Assembly: GCF_016342705.1 (NCBI RefSeq)
Contig: NZ_JAEINV010000009.1
Span: 93,676 to 157,675, forward strand
Length of the DNA: 64,000 nt
Source: Lutibacter sp.
GTDB lineage: Bacteria > Bacteroidota > Bacteroidia > Flavobacteriales > Flavobacteriaceae
Direction of reading: 5' to 3'
Position 1 is the stretch's first letter, and each line of letters starts with the position of its first letter. Below are positions 45,571 through 54,187 of this stretch, piece by piece. The translations under genes were made by a program, and so were the position numbers. The notes below the pieces were generated by a model. It searched no databases. It saw only the letters and a list, made by a program, of their open reading frames with translations, and had not been told where the DNA came from.

Positions 45571-45578
45571 CAAAAGTA
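45571..45578 (-). promoter_or_regulatory. -7 promoter element, hemA proximal
   Basis: The minus strand reads TACTTTTG, matching TAnnTTTG, 27 bases before the preferred hemA ATG. It is part of a repeated TCGACAAAAGTAC unit on the plus strand. Confidence 0.45.
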
Positions 45579-45605
45579 CAACTAATAAAAAATTCATTAT
45601 GTCGC

Positions 45606-45613
45606 CAAAAGTA
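45606..45613 (-). promoter_or_regulatory. -7 promoter element, hemA distal
   Basis: A second TACTTTTG on the minus strand, 35 bases further from hemA, within the same repeat (TCGCCAAAAGTAC). The palindrome TGTCGACA lies at 45621-45628. Confidence 0.45.
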
Positions 45614-45684
45614 CTTTTATTGTCGACATAAGTTATTGTAATTAATTTAGAATTATTCCAAATAATAACTAAAACGATTTTTTT

Positions 45685-45698
45685 ATGACAAATGTCAG
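45685..45698. promoter_or_regulatory. FNR-like box A in the hemA/AraC spacer
   Basis: ATGACAAATGTCAG contains the perfect palindrome TGACA-AA-TGTCA and fits TGAC-N4-GTCA. Confidence 0.5.
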
Positions 45699-45719
45699 TA
45701 AAATTAAGCTCTTAAAAAT

Positions 45720-45733
45720 ATGACAAATATCAG
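45720..45733. promoter_or_regulatory. FNR-like box B in the hemA/AraC spacer
   Basis: ATGACAAATATCAG differs from box A by one base and starts 35 bases after it. Confidence 0.45.
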
Positions 45734-45775
45734 TTGTTTCTATTTTGAACAGTTTTTTTATATTAAAAATTATTG

Positions 45776-45783
45776 TATTTTTG
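45776..45783 (+). promoter_or_regulatory. -7 promoter element for AraC-hemH
   Basis: TATTTTTG matches TAnnTTTG, 34 bases before the AraC-family start codon. Confidence 0.5.
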
Positions 45784-45817
45784 TCGATATTTCACAAAAA
45801 TATCATAAAAATGCTTT

Positions 45818-46711
45818 ATGAAATCTAACTTTGAAAACTACAAAAACATCGACAAAAGTACTCATCTTCTTTTTAAAGAAGAAAACACTTTTAAAGTATA
45901 TTATTTCAACAACTTAACTACTTCTACTGAATTATTTAGGCATAATTTAAGTGATAATTACATTCAACTTTATTTTTGCAGCACTAGCGAATGTACAGTT
46001 GCTTTTAACATGGAACATTGCGCTATAAATTTAACCGAAGGCAACTCTAGCTTGGTATATTTTAAAGATGAAAAAATGAATATTCTTTTTAATCTTCCAC
46101 CAAAATCTGAGCTTTTTACCATTTTAATCTCTATTGAATATTTTCATTCCTTATTTTCAATTGATGGAAATTTTTTATTCAATTTTAATAGTTTTAAAAT
46201 AGGAAAACCTATTATTGAACCAAAAGAGACCGCTACCTCTATAAAAATAATCCTTACACAATTAATAACAAAGCAAACCAATCAAACCCTACGACCAATT
46301 TTTATAAAAGGTAAAATTTTTGAATTATTAAGTTATTATTTTAGCACACATACTGATAACGAAACGGAACATTGCCCTTATATTGCTAATGAAGAAACGG
46401 TTTCAAAAATAAAGCATGCCAAGCAAATTATTATTGAAGAAATGAACAATCCGCCTTCTCTAAATGAATTAGCAAAAAAAGTTGGTTTAAATATTAAAAA
46501 ACTAAAAACCGATTTTAAAGAATTTTATGGCGATCCAGTTTTTACATTTTTATTAAATTACAAAATGGAATTAGCCAAAAAATTATTACAAGAACAACAA
46601 TTAAATGTAAATGAAATTGCAGTTCATTTAGGCTACAGCACATCTAGCCATTTTATTGCCGCATTTAAAAGAAAATATAAAATAACACCAAAACAATTTG
46701 CAAAATCATAA
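45818..46711 (+). CDS. AraC-family transcriptional regulator
   Basis: The 297-residue protein has an N-terminal sensor-like region of no recognised family (about 1-185). It is followed by a C-terminal AraC/XylS double helix-turn-helix (about 190-297: SLNELAKKVGLNIKKLKTDFKEFYG, then LNVNEIAVHLGYSTSSHFIAAFKRKYKITPKQF). It is 4 bases upstream of hemH and divergent from hemA, so it probably controls haem synthesis in response to an unknown signal. The N-terminus has several Cys (for example CSTSECTV) but no clear haem-binding motif. Confidence 0.9.
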   Translation: MKSNFENYKNIDKSTHLLFKEENTFKVYYFNNLTTSTELFRHNLSDNYIQLYFCSTSECTVAFNMEHCAINLTEGNSSLVYFKDEKMNILFNLPPKSELFTILISIEYFHSLFSIDGNFLFNFNSFKIGKPIIEPKETATSIKIILTQLITKQTNQTLRPIFIKGKIFELLSYYFSTHTDNETEHCPYIANEETVSKIKHAKQIIIEEMNNPPSLNELAKKVGLNIKKLKTDFKEFYGDPVFTFLLNYKMELAKKLLQEQQLNVNEIAVHLGYSTSSHFIAAFKRKYKITPKQFAKS

Positions 46712-46715
46712 ATAA

Positions 46716-47735
46716 ATGAAAGGAGCATTAATAGTAAATTTAGGTTCGCCTAATAGCACATCAGTAAAAGATGTAAAAAATTATTTAGATGAATTTTTAA
46801 TGGACAAACGCGTTATTGATACTCCGTATTTAATAAGAGCCTTTGTTGTTAAAGGAATTATTTTAAATACACGTCCAAAAAAATCTGCCGAAGCTTATAA
46901 AAAAATTTGGTGGCCAGAAGGATCTCCATTAATTGTTTTATCAGAAAGATTGCATAAAAAGGTGCAAAAAAATTCAGATATCCCTGTTGAATTGGCTATG
47001 CGTTATGGAAATCCATCTATTAAAAGTGGTATTCAAAAATTAGCAGACAAAGGGGTTACCGAAATTTTATTATTACCGTTATATCCGCAATTTGCAATGG
47101 CAACCACCGAAACAATTGTTGTGTTAGCAAATAAAATAGTTGAAAAATATTTTCCACATATTAAAATTACTGATGTTCCGGCATTTTATAATAAAACAGA
47201 TTATGTGGATGTTTTAAGCAATAGCATTCAAAAACATTTAGAGGAAACCAACCCTGATCATTTACTGTTTTCTTATCACGGAGTTCCTGAGCGTCACATA
47301 AAAAAATCTGACATCACAAAATCTCATTGTAAAATAGATGGAAGTTGTTGCAATACGCCTTCGCAAGCGCACGAATTTTGCTACAGACATCAATGCTATC
47401 AAACAACTAAAAATGTTGCTGAAAAATTAAATTTGAAGGAAGGCAGTTATAGCACTTCATTCCAATCTCGTTTAGGTCGTGATCCTTGGCTACAACCCTA
47501 CACAGATCAAACTATCGACAATTTTGCACAAAAAGGCATTAAAAATTTAGCAGTTGTAACTCCAGCGTTTGTTTCAGATTGTTTAGAAACTTTGGAAGAA
47601 ATTGGAATGGAAGCTAAACATTCTTTTGAAGAAAATGGTGGTGAACATTTTTCAACAATTCCTTGTTTAAACGATAATGATGATTGGGCAATTACAGTTT
47701 CAAATTGGATTAATACTTGGAATTTAAAAATATAA
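46716..47735 (+). CDS. hemH: Ferrochelatase with [2Fe-2S]-type cysteine loop
   Basis: Ferrochelatase inserts iron into protoporphyrin IX. The 339-residue protein shows VNLGSPNSTSVKDVK at the start, PLYPQFAMATTET, the catalytic-His region LFSYHGVPERHIKKSD and FVSDCLETLEEIG. An internal loop contains C205, C211, C212, C222 and C227 (HCK..SCC..FCYRHQC). This is the arrangement of bacterial ferrochelatases that bind a [2Fe-2S] cluster in that loop, as in Myxococcus-type enzymes. It is co-transcribed with the AraC regulator and converges on the MFS gene. Confidence 0.95.
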   Translation: MKGALIVNLGSPNSTSVKDVKNYLDEFLMDKRVIDTPYLIRAFVVKGIILNTRPKKSAEAYKKIWWPEGSPLIVLSERLHKKVQKNSDIPVELAMRYGNPSIKSGIQKLADKGVTEILLLPLYPQFAMATTETIVVLANKIVEKYFPHIKITDVPAFYNKTDYVDVLSNSIQKHLEETNPDHLLFSYHGVPERHIKKSDITKSHCKIDGSCCNTPSQAHEFCYRHQCYQTTKNVAEKLNLKEGSYSTSFQSRLGRDPWLQPYTDQTIDNFAQKGIKNLAVVTPAFVSDCLETLEEIGMEAKHSFEENGGEHFSTIPCLNDNDDWAITVSNWINTWNLKI

Positions 47736-47741
47736 GTTAGC

Positions 47742-48929
47742 TTAATTCTCTTTTATAATTTTATCATATGTACTACCTAAAAATATAAAATAAAGAATTA
47801 CCAAACTAATAGCTATACTTGTTACAAAAAATGTTGTACTTGATCCAAATTTATACCAAATAAATCCGGCAATTGAACTTGCAAGCATTGTAAAAATGCT
47901 TTGAAACCCTGAGTAAGTTCCAATTGCCGTTGCAGTATCTTTCTTTAACGTAATATTGCTAATCCACGCTTTTGAAATACCTTCTGTCGCTGATGCATAC
48001 ATTCCATATATAAAAAACATTCCAATTATAACATAAAGATTTGTAGTAAATCCCATACCAAAATATACAATCACAAATAAACTAAGTCCAATTATAAACA
48101 TCTTTTTTAATCCTATTTTGTCTGCAATAATTCCAGTAGGAAACGCACTTAAAGCATAAATTAAATTATAAAATATATAAACTCCAATAACTTGCATATC
48201 ATTAAGTCCGGCTTGCTTAGCTTTCAGCAGCAAAAAAACATCCGAACTATTAAATAATGTAAACGCTAAAAGCCCAACAACCACTTTTCTATAAGCTACG
48301 GGACTTTCTTTCCAATAGTTTAAAAATGAAAAAACAGCTACTGATTTTTGCTCATTCAGATGTTTTGATTTCTTTTCTTTAAGATAAAAACTAGATATTA
48401 CTGCTAAAATTCCTGGAATAAATGCAATATAAAATAAAGTGATATAATCTTCAGGATAAAAATACAAATATAGCAACGCCAATAAAGGTCCTAAAACTGC
48501 ACCAAAAGTATCCATTGACCTATGAAATCCAAACACCTTACCTTTTGTTTCATGCGAGGCTTCATCAGAAAGAATGGCATCTCTTGCTCCAGTTCGTATT
48601 CCTTTTCCAAATCTATCAACTGTTCTTGCGAAGAAAATCCATAAAGGATAAACAAAAACTGCCATCATAGGTTTTGAAATTGCACTAAAAGCATATCCAA
48701 TTTGAACAAAAGGAACGCGTCTTGCAGATTGATCAGACAATTTACCAAAATATCCTTTACTAAGCCCCGCAACTGCTTCAGCAAAACCTTCCAAAATACC
48801 AATTAAAACAATAGAAAAACCAATAGATTTTAGATATATTGGCATAATTGGATATAACATTTCACTTGCCGTATCTGTAAACAAACTTATAAGTGATATT
48901 ACCCAAACAGTTCTTGTTATATATTTCAT
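47742..48929 (-). CDS. MFS transporter
   Basis: The 395-residue protein has twelve predicted membrane helices. The N-terminal half reads SEMLYPIMPIYLKSIGFSIVLIGILEGFAEAVAGLSKGYFGKLSD, with the GKLSDxxxRR loop of the major facilitator superfamily between helices 2 and 3. A matching loop GIIADKIGLKK is in the second half. The substrate is not readable from the sequence. It is transcribed alone, with its stop 6 bases from that of hemH, and has no clear promoter box in the 209-base upstream spacer. Confidence 0.85.
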   Translation of the reverse strand: MKYITRTVWVISLISLFTDTASEMLYPIMPIYLKSIGFSIVLIGILEGFAEAVAGLSKGYFGKLSDQSARRVPFVQIGYAFSAISKPMMAVFVYPLWIFFARTVDRFGKGIRTGARDAILSDEASHETKGKVFGFHRSMDTFGAVLGPLLALLYLYFYPEDYITLFYIAFIPGILAVISSFYLKEKKSKHLNEQKSVAVFSFLNYWKESPVAYRKVVVGLLAFTLFNSSDVFLLLKAKQAGLNDMQVIGVYIFYNLIYALSAFPTGIIADKIGLKKMFIIGLSLFVIVYFGMGFTTNLYVIIGMFFIYGMYASATEGISKAWISNITLKKDTATAIGTYSGFQSIFTMLASSIAGFIWYKFGSSTTFFVTSIAISLVILYFIFLGSTYDKIIKEN

Positions 48930-49103
48930 TTTAATTTATTTATTTTCTAAAAATCAAGTAGTACTCACTTACTTTAAAAGTATATTTTAAATTGTTTTCA
49001 CTATAATTCAACAAAACTTTTTTTAAAAAAATTAGCCAATTATTTCAATAAAGTTCATTTTTTATAAAATTAAGTAAATATCACTCATTAACATCAATTA
49101 TTG

Positions 49104-49111
49104 TATTTTTG
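49104..49111 (+). promoter_or_regulatory. -7 promoter element for hemJ
   Basis: TATTTTTG matches TAnnTTTG with 27 bases to the ATG. Confidence 0.5.
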
Positions 49112-49138
49112 ATTCCTTAAAAATTTAGCATTTAAACT

Positions 49139-49690
49139 ATGGAATATTTATACATAAAAGCACTTCATATTATTTTTATAACAACATGGTTTGCTGGTTT
49201 ATTTTACGTTATTCGCTTATTTATATATTATAAAGAAGCCGAAGAAAAGCCAGAAATTGAACAACAAATACTTTTAAAACAATACAAATTAATGATTAAA
49301 AGGTTATGGTATATTATTACCTGGCCCTCAGCTGTTTTGGCTACTATTTTTGCCGTTTGTTTATTAGTTTTACAACCAAATTGGCTAGAAATGAGCTGGA
49401 TGCACATTAAGTTAGGATTTGTAGCCGCACTATTTGCATACCATTGGACTTGTCAAATAATGTACAATCAAATTGAAAAAGGTTATTTAAAATATTCTTC
49501 ATTTGCCTTACGAATTTGGAATGAAGTAGCTACTATTATTTTATTTGCTTGTGTGTTTTTGGTAGTTCTAAAAAACTCCATTGGTTGGATTTTTGGAACT
49601 ATTGGAATTATTGGAATATCTGTTTTACTCATGTTAGGCATAAAATTGTATAAAAATATTCGAAAAAAGAAAAATTGGGATCACAATTAA
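49139..49690 (+). CDS. hemJ: Protoporphyrinogen IX oxidase HemJ (CopD-like)
   Basis: HemJ is a membrane protein that oxidises protoporphyrinogen IX to protoporphyrin IX, replacing HemG or HemY. The 183-residue protein has about four or five helices and begins YLYIKALHIIFITTWFAGLFYVIRLFIY, with His10 and the basic Arg26 of the family. MHIKLGF (H89, K91) is in the third helix. It supplies the only step missing from the neighbouring haem cluster. Transcribed separately on the plus strand. A generic CopD-like membrane protein is the alternative, but the signature and context favour HemJ. Confidence 0.88.
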   Translation: MEYLYIKALHIIFITTWFAGLFYVIRLFIYYKEAEEKPEIEQQILLKQYKLMIKRLWYIITWPSAVLATIFAVCLLVLQPNWLEMSWMHIKLGFVAALFAYHWTCQIMYNQIEKGYLKYSSFALRIWNEVATIILFACVFLVVLKNSIGWIFGTIGIIGISVLLMLGIKLYKNIRKKKNWDHN

Positions 49691-49830
49691 ATTACAAATA
49701 CCATAAATATTATAGAAATTCAGTACAAATAATTTACTAAATATTTAAAATTCACTCTATTTAATTCAAAATTTATTTTGTTTTATTGAATATTTAATAT
49801 ATTGTATATCAATATATTAGATGTTACAAT

Positions 49831-49844
49831 GTGATTTTAATCAT
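49831..49844. promoter_or_regulatory. FNR-like box upstream of iorA
   Basis: GTGATTTTAATCAT has the canonical TGAT-N4-ATCA half-sites, 50 bases before the start codon, a position suited to an activator. Confidence 0.5.
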
Positions 49845-49894
49845 CTATTTTACTAAATCGATTTCGTACTTTTATACCGTAAAAAATAAAATTT

Positions 49895-51526
49895 ATGAAC
49901 TCTAATTCTACAAAAAAACTGTTACTAGGAAATGAAGCTTTAGCACAAGCAGCTATAGATGCAGGAATATCAGGTGTTTACGCATATCCCGGAACTCCTT
50001 CAACCGAAATTACAGAATATATACAACGCTCAAAAACCGCAAAAGAACTTAAAATTCACTCGCAATGGTCCGTAAATGAAAAAACCGCCATGGAAGCTGC
50101 ACTAGGAATGTCTTATGCAGGAAAAAGAGCTTTAACGGTTATGAAACATGTTGGCTTAAATGTAGCTGCTGATGTATTTATGAATATGTCGGTTGCTGGA
50201 ATTAACGGCGGATTGGTTATAGTTGTTGCCGATGATCCATCCATGCATTCTTCACAAAACGAACAAGATTCTCGTTATTATGGAAAATTTGCAATGATTC
50301 CAATTTTAGAACCTTCAAACCAACAAGAATGCTATACCATTACAAAATATGCCTTTGATTTATCTGAAAATTTGGGTTTACCTGTTTTAATTAGAATGGT
50401 AACTCGATTATCACATTCAAGAGCTGGAGTAATTACTGGCAACCGTGAACCTCAAAATGAAATTCATTTATCTAAAAACCCAAAACAATTTCAATTAATT
50501 CCAATGCACGCCAGAGGAAGATACAAACATTTGGTTGATATTCAGACAGATATTCTTGAAATTTCAGAAAATAGCAATTTCAATGAATTTAAAAAAGGAC
50601 CAAATACTTCCATTGGAATTATTGCTTCAGGAATAGCATATAATTATTTAATGGAAAATTTTGATGGTGAAAAATGTCCATATCCAGTTTTAAAAATTTC
50701 TCAATATCCACTTCCAAAAAAACCAATTAAAAAATTATTTGATACATGTAAAAAAGTGTTGGTTTTAGAAGATGGTTATCCATTTATTGAAGAAGCTATT
50801 TCCGACTTTTTAGGTGAAAACAGAACGGTAATTGGTAGACTAAGTGGCGATATTCCAAGAGTTGGAGAATTAAATCCAGATAATATTGCAAACGCATTAG
50901 GTTTTGATGTTGTAATAAATGATAAACTACCAAAAGTAGTTTCCGGAAGACCACCAGAATTATGTGTTGGTTGTGGTCATAGAGATTTATTTGATGCTAT
51001 TAATGCTTTAGGAAAAGAAATGTCAAGTCAACAAGTTTTTGGAGATATTGGTTGTTACGCTCTTGGTGTGTTATCTCCGTACGAAAGCATAAATACTTTA
51101 ATAGATATGGGTGCTTCAATTACAATGGCAAAAGGCGCTGCAGATGCTGGAATTCATCCTTCTTTAGCCATTATTGGAGATTCAACATTTACACATTCAG
51201 GAATGACAGGCTTGTTAGATGCAGTGATTGAAAACACCCCAATTACGGTAATAATTTCAGATAACTCAGCTATTGCAATGACCGGCGCACAAGATTCTGC
51301 TGCTTCTGGTAGATTAATTAGTATTTGTAAAGGAATTGGAGTTGATGAATCTCATTTAAAAGTTATTACACCACTTCATAAAAATTTACAAGAAAATATA
51401 GATTTAATAAGAGATGAAATTAATTACAAAGGTGTTTCTGTAATCATCTCTCAACGCCCTTGCGTACAATTACCTAAAGAGAAAAAAGATAAGTTAAACG
51501 AACTTAAAAAAGTTACCTTAAACTAA
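49895..51526 (+). CDS. iorA: Indolepyruvate:ferredoxin oxidoreductase alpha subunit, lacking ferredoxin domain
   Basis: IorA/IorB oxidatively decarboxylate aryl-pyruvates (from Trp, Phe, Tyr) to aryl-acetyl-CoA, reducing ferredoxin. The 543-residue protein has the pyrimidine domain (GVYAYPGTPSTEITEYIQ), the TPP domain (CVGCGHRDLFDAIN, GDIGCYALG, IIGDSTFTHSGM) and ends after VIISQRPCVQLPKEKKD. Typical IorA continues with a C-terminal two-cluster ferredoxin domain; here that domain is absent and no separate ferredoxin gene follows. Electrons must go to a ferredoxin encoded elsewhere. The operon continues with iorB and the ADP-forming synthetase. Confidence 0.93.
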   Translation: MNSNSTKKLLLGNEALAQAAIDAGISGVYAYPGTPSTEITEYIQRSKTAKELKIHSQWSVNEKTAMEAALGMSYAGKRALTVMKHVGLNVAADVFMNMSVAGINGGLVIVVADDPSMHSSQNEQDSRYYGKFAMIPILEPSNQQECYTITKYAFDLSENLGLPVLIRMVTRLSHSRAGVITGNREPQNEIHLSKNPKQFQLIPMHARGRYKHLVDIQTDILEISENSNFNEFKKGPNTSIGIIASGIAYNYLMENFDGEKCPYPVLKISQYPLPKKPIKKLFDTCKKVLVLEDGYPFIEEAISDFLGENRTVIGRLSGDIPRVGELNPDNIANALGFDVVINDKLPKVVSGRPPELCVGCGHRDLFDAINALGKEMSSQQVFGDIGCYALGVLSPYESINTLIDMGASITMAKGAADAGIHPSLAIIGDSTFTHSGMTGLLDAVIENTPITVIISDNSAIAMTGAQDSAASGRLISICKGIGVDESHLKVITPLHKNLQENIDLIRDEINYKGVSVIISQRPCVQLPKEKKDKLNELKKVTLN

Positions 51527-51531
51527 AAACA

Positions 51532-52116
51532 ATGAAAATAAATATAATTTTAGCAGGTGTTGGCGGACAAGGAATATTAACAATTGCTGCAGTTTTAGAT
51601 ACTGCTGCTTTAGATAATAAACTCAACATAAAACAATCCGAAGTTCACGGAATGAGTCAGCGTGGTGGCGCAGTGCAATCACACGTACGTATTTCTGATA
51701 AAGAAATTTTTTCAGATTTAATTCCACAAGGAAAAGCAGATATTATAATCTCGGTTGAGCCCATGGAATTATTGCGGTATTTACCTTTTTTAAAAGAAGA
51801 TGGATTTTTAGTTACAGACTCAAATCCATTTATAAATATTACAAACTACCCAGAATTAGAAGATTTATACAAAGAAATTAAATCATATAAAAACAGTATT
51901 TTAATAGACGCTAAACAACTTGCAAAAGATTTAGGAAACTCTAAAGCAACAAATATGGTGTTGTTAGGAGCCGTTTCTTCACTACTTCCATTAAGCGATG
52001 AAAGCTTACAAAAAGCCATAAAAACGTTGTTTGAAAGAAAAGGTGAAAAAATTGTAGCTAAAAATTTAGAAGCTTACGAAAAAGGAAAAGAGGTTGCTGT
52101 AGAATTTATTTCATAA
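51532..52116 (+). CDS. iorB: Indolepyruvate:ferredoxin oxidoreductase beta subunit
   Basis: The 194-residue gamma-type subunit has INIILAGVGGQGILTIAAVL at the N-terminus, KQSEVHGMSQRGGAVQSHVRI and MVLLGAVSSLLPL, all standard for IorB. It binds CoA or supports the alpha subunit. It lies 5 bases after iorA and 10 before the synthetase. Confidence 0.95.
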   Translation: MKINIILAGVGGQGILTIAAVLDTAALDNKLNIKQSEVHGMSQRGGAVQSHVRISDKEIFSDLIPQGKADIIISVEPMELLRYLPFLKEDGFLVTDSNPFINITNYPELEDLYKEIKSYKNSILIDAKQLAKDLGNSKATNMVLLGAVSSLLPLSDESLQKAIKTLFERKGEKIVAKNLEAYEKGKEVAVEFIS

Positions 52117-52126
52117 TTAAAATTAA

Positions 52127-54187
52127 ATGCTAAACGAAAAATTATTAAACCCGAAAAGTATTGTTGTTATTGGCGCTTCAAATAATATTCAAACACCTGG
52201 AGGAAGCGTTTTAAAAAATTTACTCAATCATAATTTTAAAGGTGAATTGTTTACCGTAAACCCAAAAGAAACCGAAATACAAGGTTTAAAATGCTATCAA
52301 CATATTACAGAAATTCCAACTGTGGATGTTGCAATTATAGCAATTGCAGCAAAATTTACATTAGAAACTGTAAAGGTTTTAGCACAACAAAAAAAAACCA
52401 AAGGTTTTATTATTTTTTCAGCAGGTTTTAGCGAAAAAGATGAAGAAGGCGCACAATTAGAACAACAAATTGTTGATGAAATAACAGCCGTTGGCGGAAC
52501 ATTATTAGGTCCCAACAATATTGGATTAATCAACCAAAATTACGCAGGTGTTTTTACAACTCCAATACCAAAGTTAGATAAAAATGGTGTTGATTTTATT
52601 TCCGGTTCTGGAGCAACAGCTGTTTTTATTATGGAAGCTGCAATGGCAACAGGACTAACTTTTTCTAGTGTTTATTCCGTTGGAAATTCAGCACAAATTG
52701 GTGTTGAAGAAGTCTTACAACATTTTGATGAAACATTTAATTTAGAAACAAGTTCAAAAATAAAACTGCTTTATATTGAAAGCATAGAAAATCCACAAAA
52801 ATTATTAAAACACGCACGTTCACTAATTAAAAAAGGTTGTAAAATAGCCGCTATAAAAGCAGGAAGTTCTTACGCAGGTAGCAGGGCTGCTAGTTCGCAT
52901 ACTGGTGCTTTGGCAAATTCTGATGTTGCTGTTGATGCCTTATTTAAAAAAGCTGGAATTGTGCGTTGCTACGGCAGAAATGAATTAATTACAGTCGCTT
53001 CCATTTTTACATTGCCTCAGTTAAAAGGAAAAAATATTGCAATAATTACGCACGCTGGTGGACCAGCAGTGATGCTAACCGATGCTTTATCTAAAAACGG
53101 ATTATCTGTTCCTGAAATAAAAGGAAAAGAAAGTGAAGAATTACTTTCTAAACTTTATTTAGGTTCTTCCGTTTCAAATCCAATTGATTTTTTAGCAACA
53201 GGAACCGCCGAACAACTAGAAACTATTATAGATTATTGCGAAGATAAATTTGATGAAATTGATGCCATGGCAGTTATTTTTGGTAGTCCAGGTTTGTTTG
53301 AAGTTTATGATGTTTATGATGTGATTCACAAAAAAATGAAGACTTGTAAAAAACCAATTTTCCCAATTTTACCTTCCGTAATTAATGTGAAAAATGAAAT
53401 TGATTACTTTATTAGTAAGGGAAATATCAATTTTCCAGATGAAGTTTTATTTGGAAATGCGTTGGCAAAAACAATGTTTATTGAAAAAACAACTTCAAGA
53501 GAAAAAATAGTGTTGAAAACTAATAATCAGATAATTAGAAGCATTATAAAAAATTCAACAGATGGGTATTTACAACCTCAACAAGTTAGAGAATTATTAA
53601 TTGCTGCGAAAGTTCCAATGGTTAATGAAATTGTTTGCAAAACTAAATCCGAATGTATTTCGGCAATTGACATTTTGCAATTTCCAGTTGTAATGAAAGT
53701 TGTTGGACCAATTCATAAAAGTGATGTTGGTGGAATTATTTTAAATATTTCATCAAAAGAAGCGTTAGTCATATCTTTTGATACTATTATGAAAATTGAA
53801 GGTGCAACATCGGTGTTATTACAACCAATGAAAAAAGGTACCGAATTATTTATTGGCGCTAAAAAAGAAGGAGATTTTGGACATTTAGTTTTATGTGGTT
53901 TAGGTGGTATTTATATTGAAGTTTTAAAAGATATTCAAACTGAATTAGCTCCGGTTTCAAAAAATGAAGCTGTAGAAATGATTCAAAATTTAAGATCGTA
54001 TAAAATAATTCAAGGAATTAGAAATCAGGAAGGTATCAACGAAAATGAATTTGCAGAAATTATTACAAAAGTTTCTAACTTGGTAACTATTGCGCCTGAA
54101 ATTGTGGAGTTAGATTTAAACCCACTTTTTGGAAATTCAAAAGAAATTTTTGCTGTAGATGCCAGAATTAGGATTGAGAAAAATTAG
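52127..54187 (+). CDS. ADP-forming acyl-CoA synthetase (acetate--CoA ligase, fused alpha-beta)
   Basis: This enzyme turns acyl-CoA, ADP and phosphate into acid, CoA and ATP, giving substrate-level phosphorylation. The 686-residue protein has the CoA-binding domain (about 5-125: SIVVIGASNN), succinyl-CoA-ligase-like domains with the phosphorylated His258 in ASSHTGALA, and a C-terminal ATP-grasp domain (about 465-686: LQPQQVRELLIAAKVPMVNE, VLQPMKKGTELFIGAKKEGDFGHLVLCGLGG). Behind iorAB it would convert aryl-acetyl-CoA to aryl-acetate. Such acyl-CoA plus Ior operons are best known from archaea and some anaerobes. Its stop overlaps the convergent glycosyltransferase by 4 bases. Confidence 0.93.
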   Translation: MLNEKLLNPKSIVVIGASNNIQTPGGSVLKNLLNHNFKGELFTVNPKETEIQGLKCYQHITEIPTVDVAIIAIAAKFTLETVKVLAQQKKTKGFIIFSAGFSEKDEEGAQLEQQIVDEITAVGGTLLGPNNIGLINQNYAGVFTTPIPKLDKNGVDFISGSGATAVFIMEAAMATGLTFSSVYSVGNSAQIGVEEVLQHFDETFNLETSSKIKLLYIESIENPQKLLKHARSLIKKGCKIAAIKAGSSYAGSRAASSHTGALANSDVAVDALFKKAGIVRCYGRNELITVASIFTLPQLKGKNIAIITHAGGPAVMLTDALSKNGLSVPEIKGKESEELLSKLYLGSSVSNPIDFLATGTAEQLETIIDYCEDKFDEIDAMAVIFGSPGLFEVYDVYDVIHKKMKTCKKPIFPILPSVINVKNEIDYFISKGNINFPDEVLFGNALAKTMFIEKTTSREKIVLKTNNQIIRSIIKNSTDGYLQPQQVRELLIAAKVPMVNEIVCKTKSECISAIDILQFPVVMKVVGPIHKSDVGGIILNISSKEALVISFDTIMKIEGATSVLLQPMKKGTELFIGAKKEGDFGHLVLCGLGGIYIEVLKDIQTELAPVSKNEAVEMIQNLRSYKIIQGIRNQEGINENEFAEIITKVSNLVTIAPEIVELDLNPLFGNSKEIFAVDARIRIEKN

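Noticed and set aside
45544..45597. 18-residue hydrophobic leader for HemA
   Set aside because: HemA is cytosolic; the proximal -7 box at 45571 and the normal N-terminus support ATG 45543.
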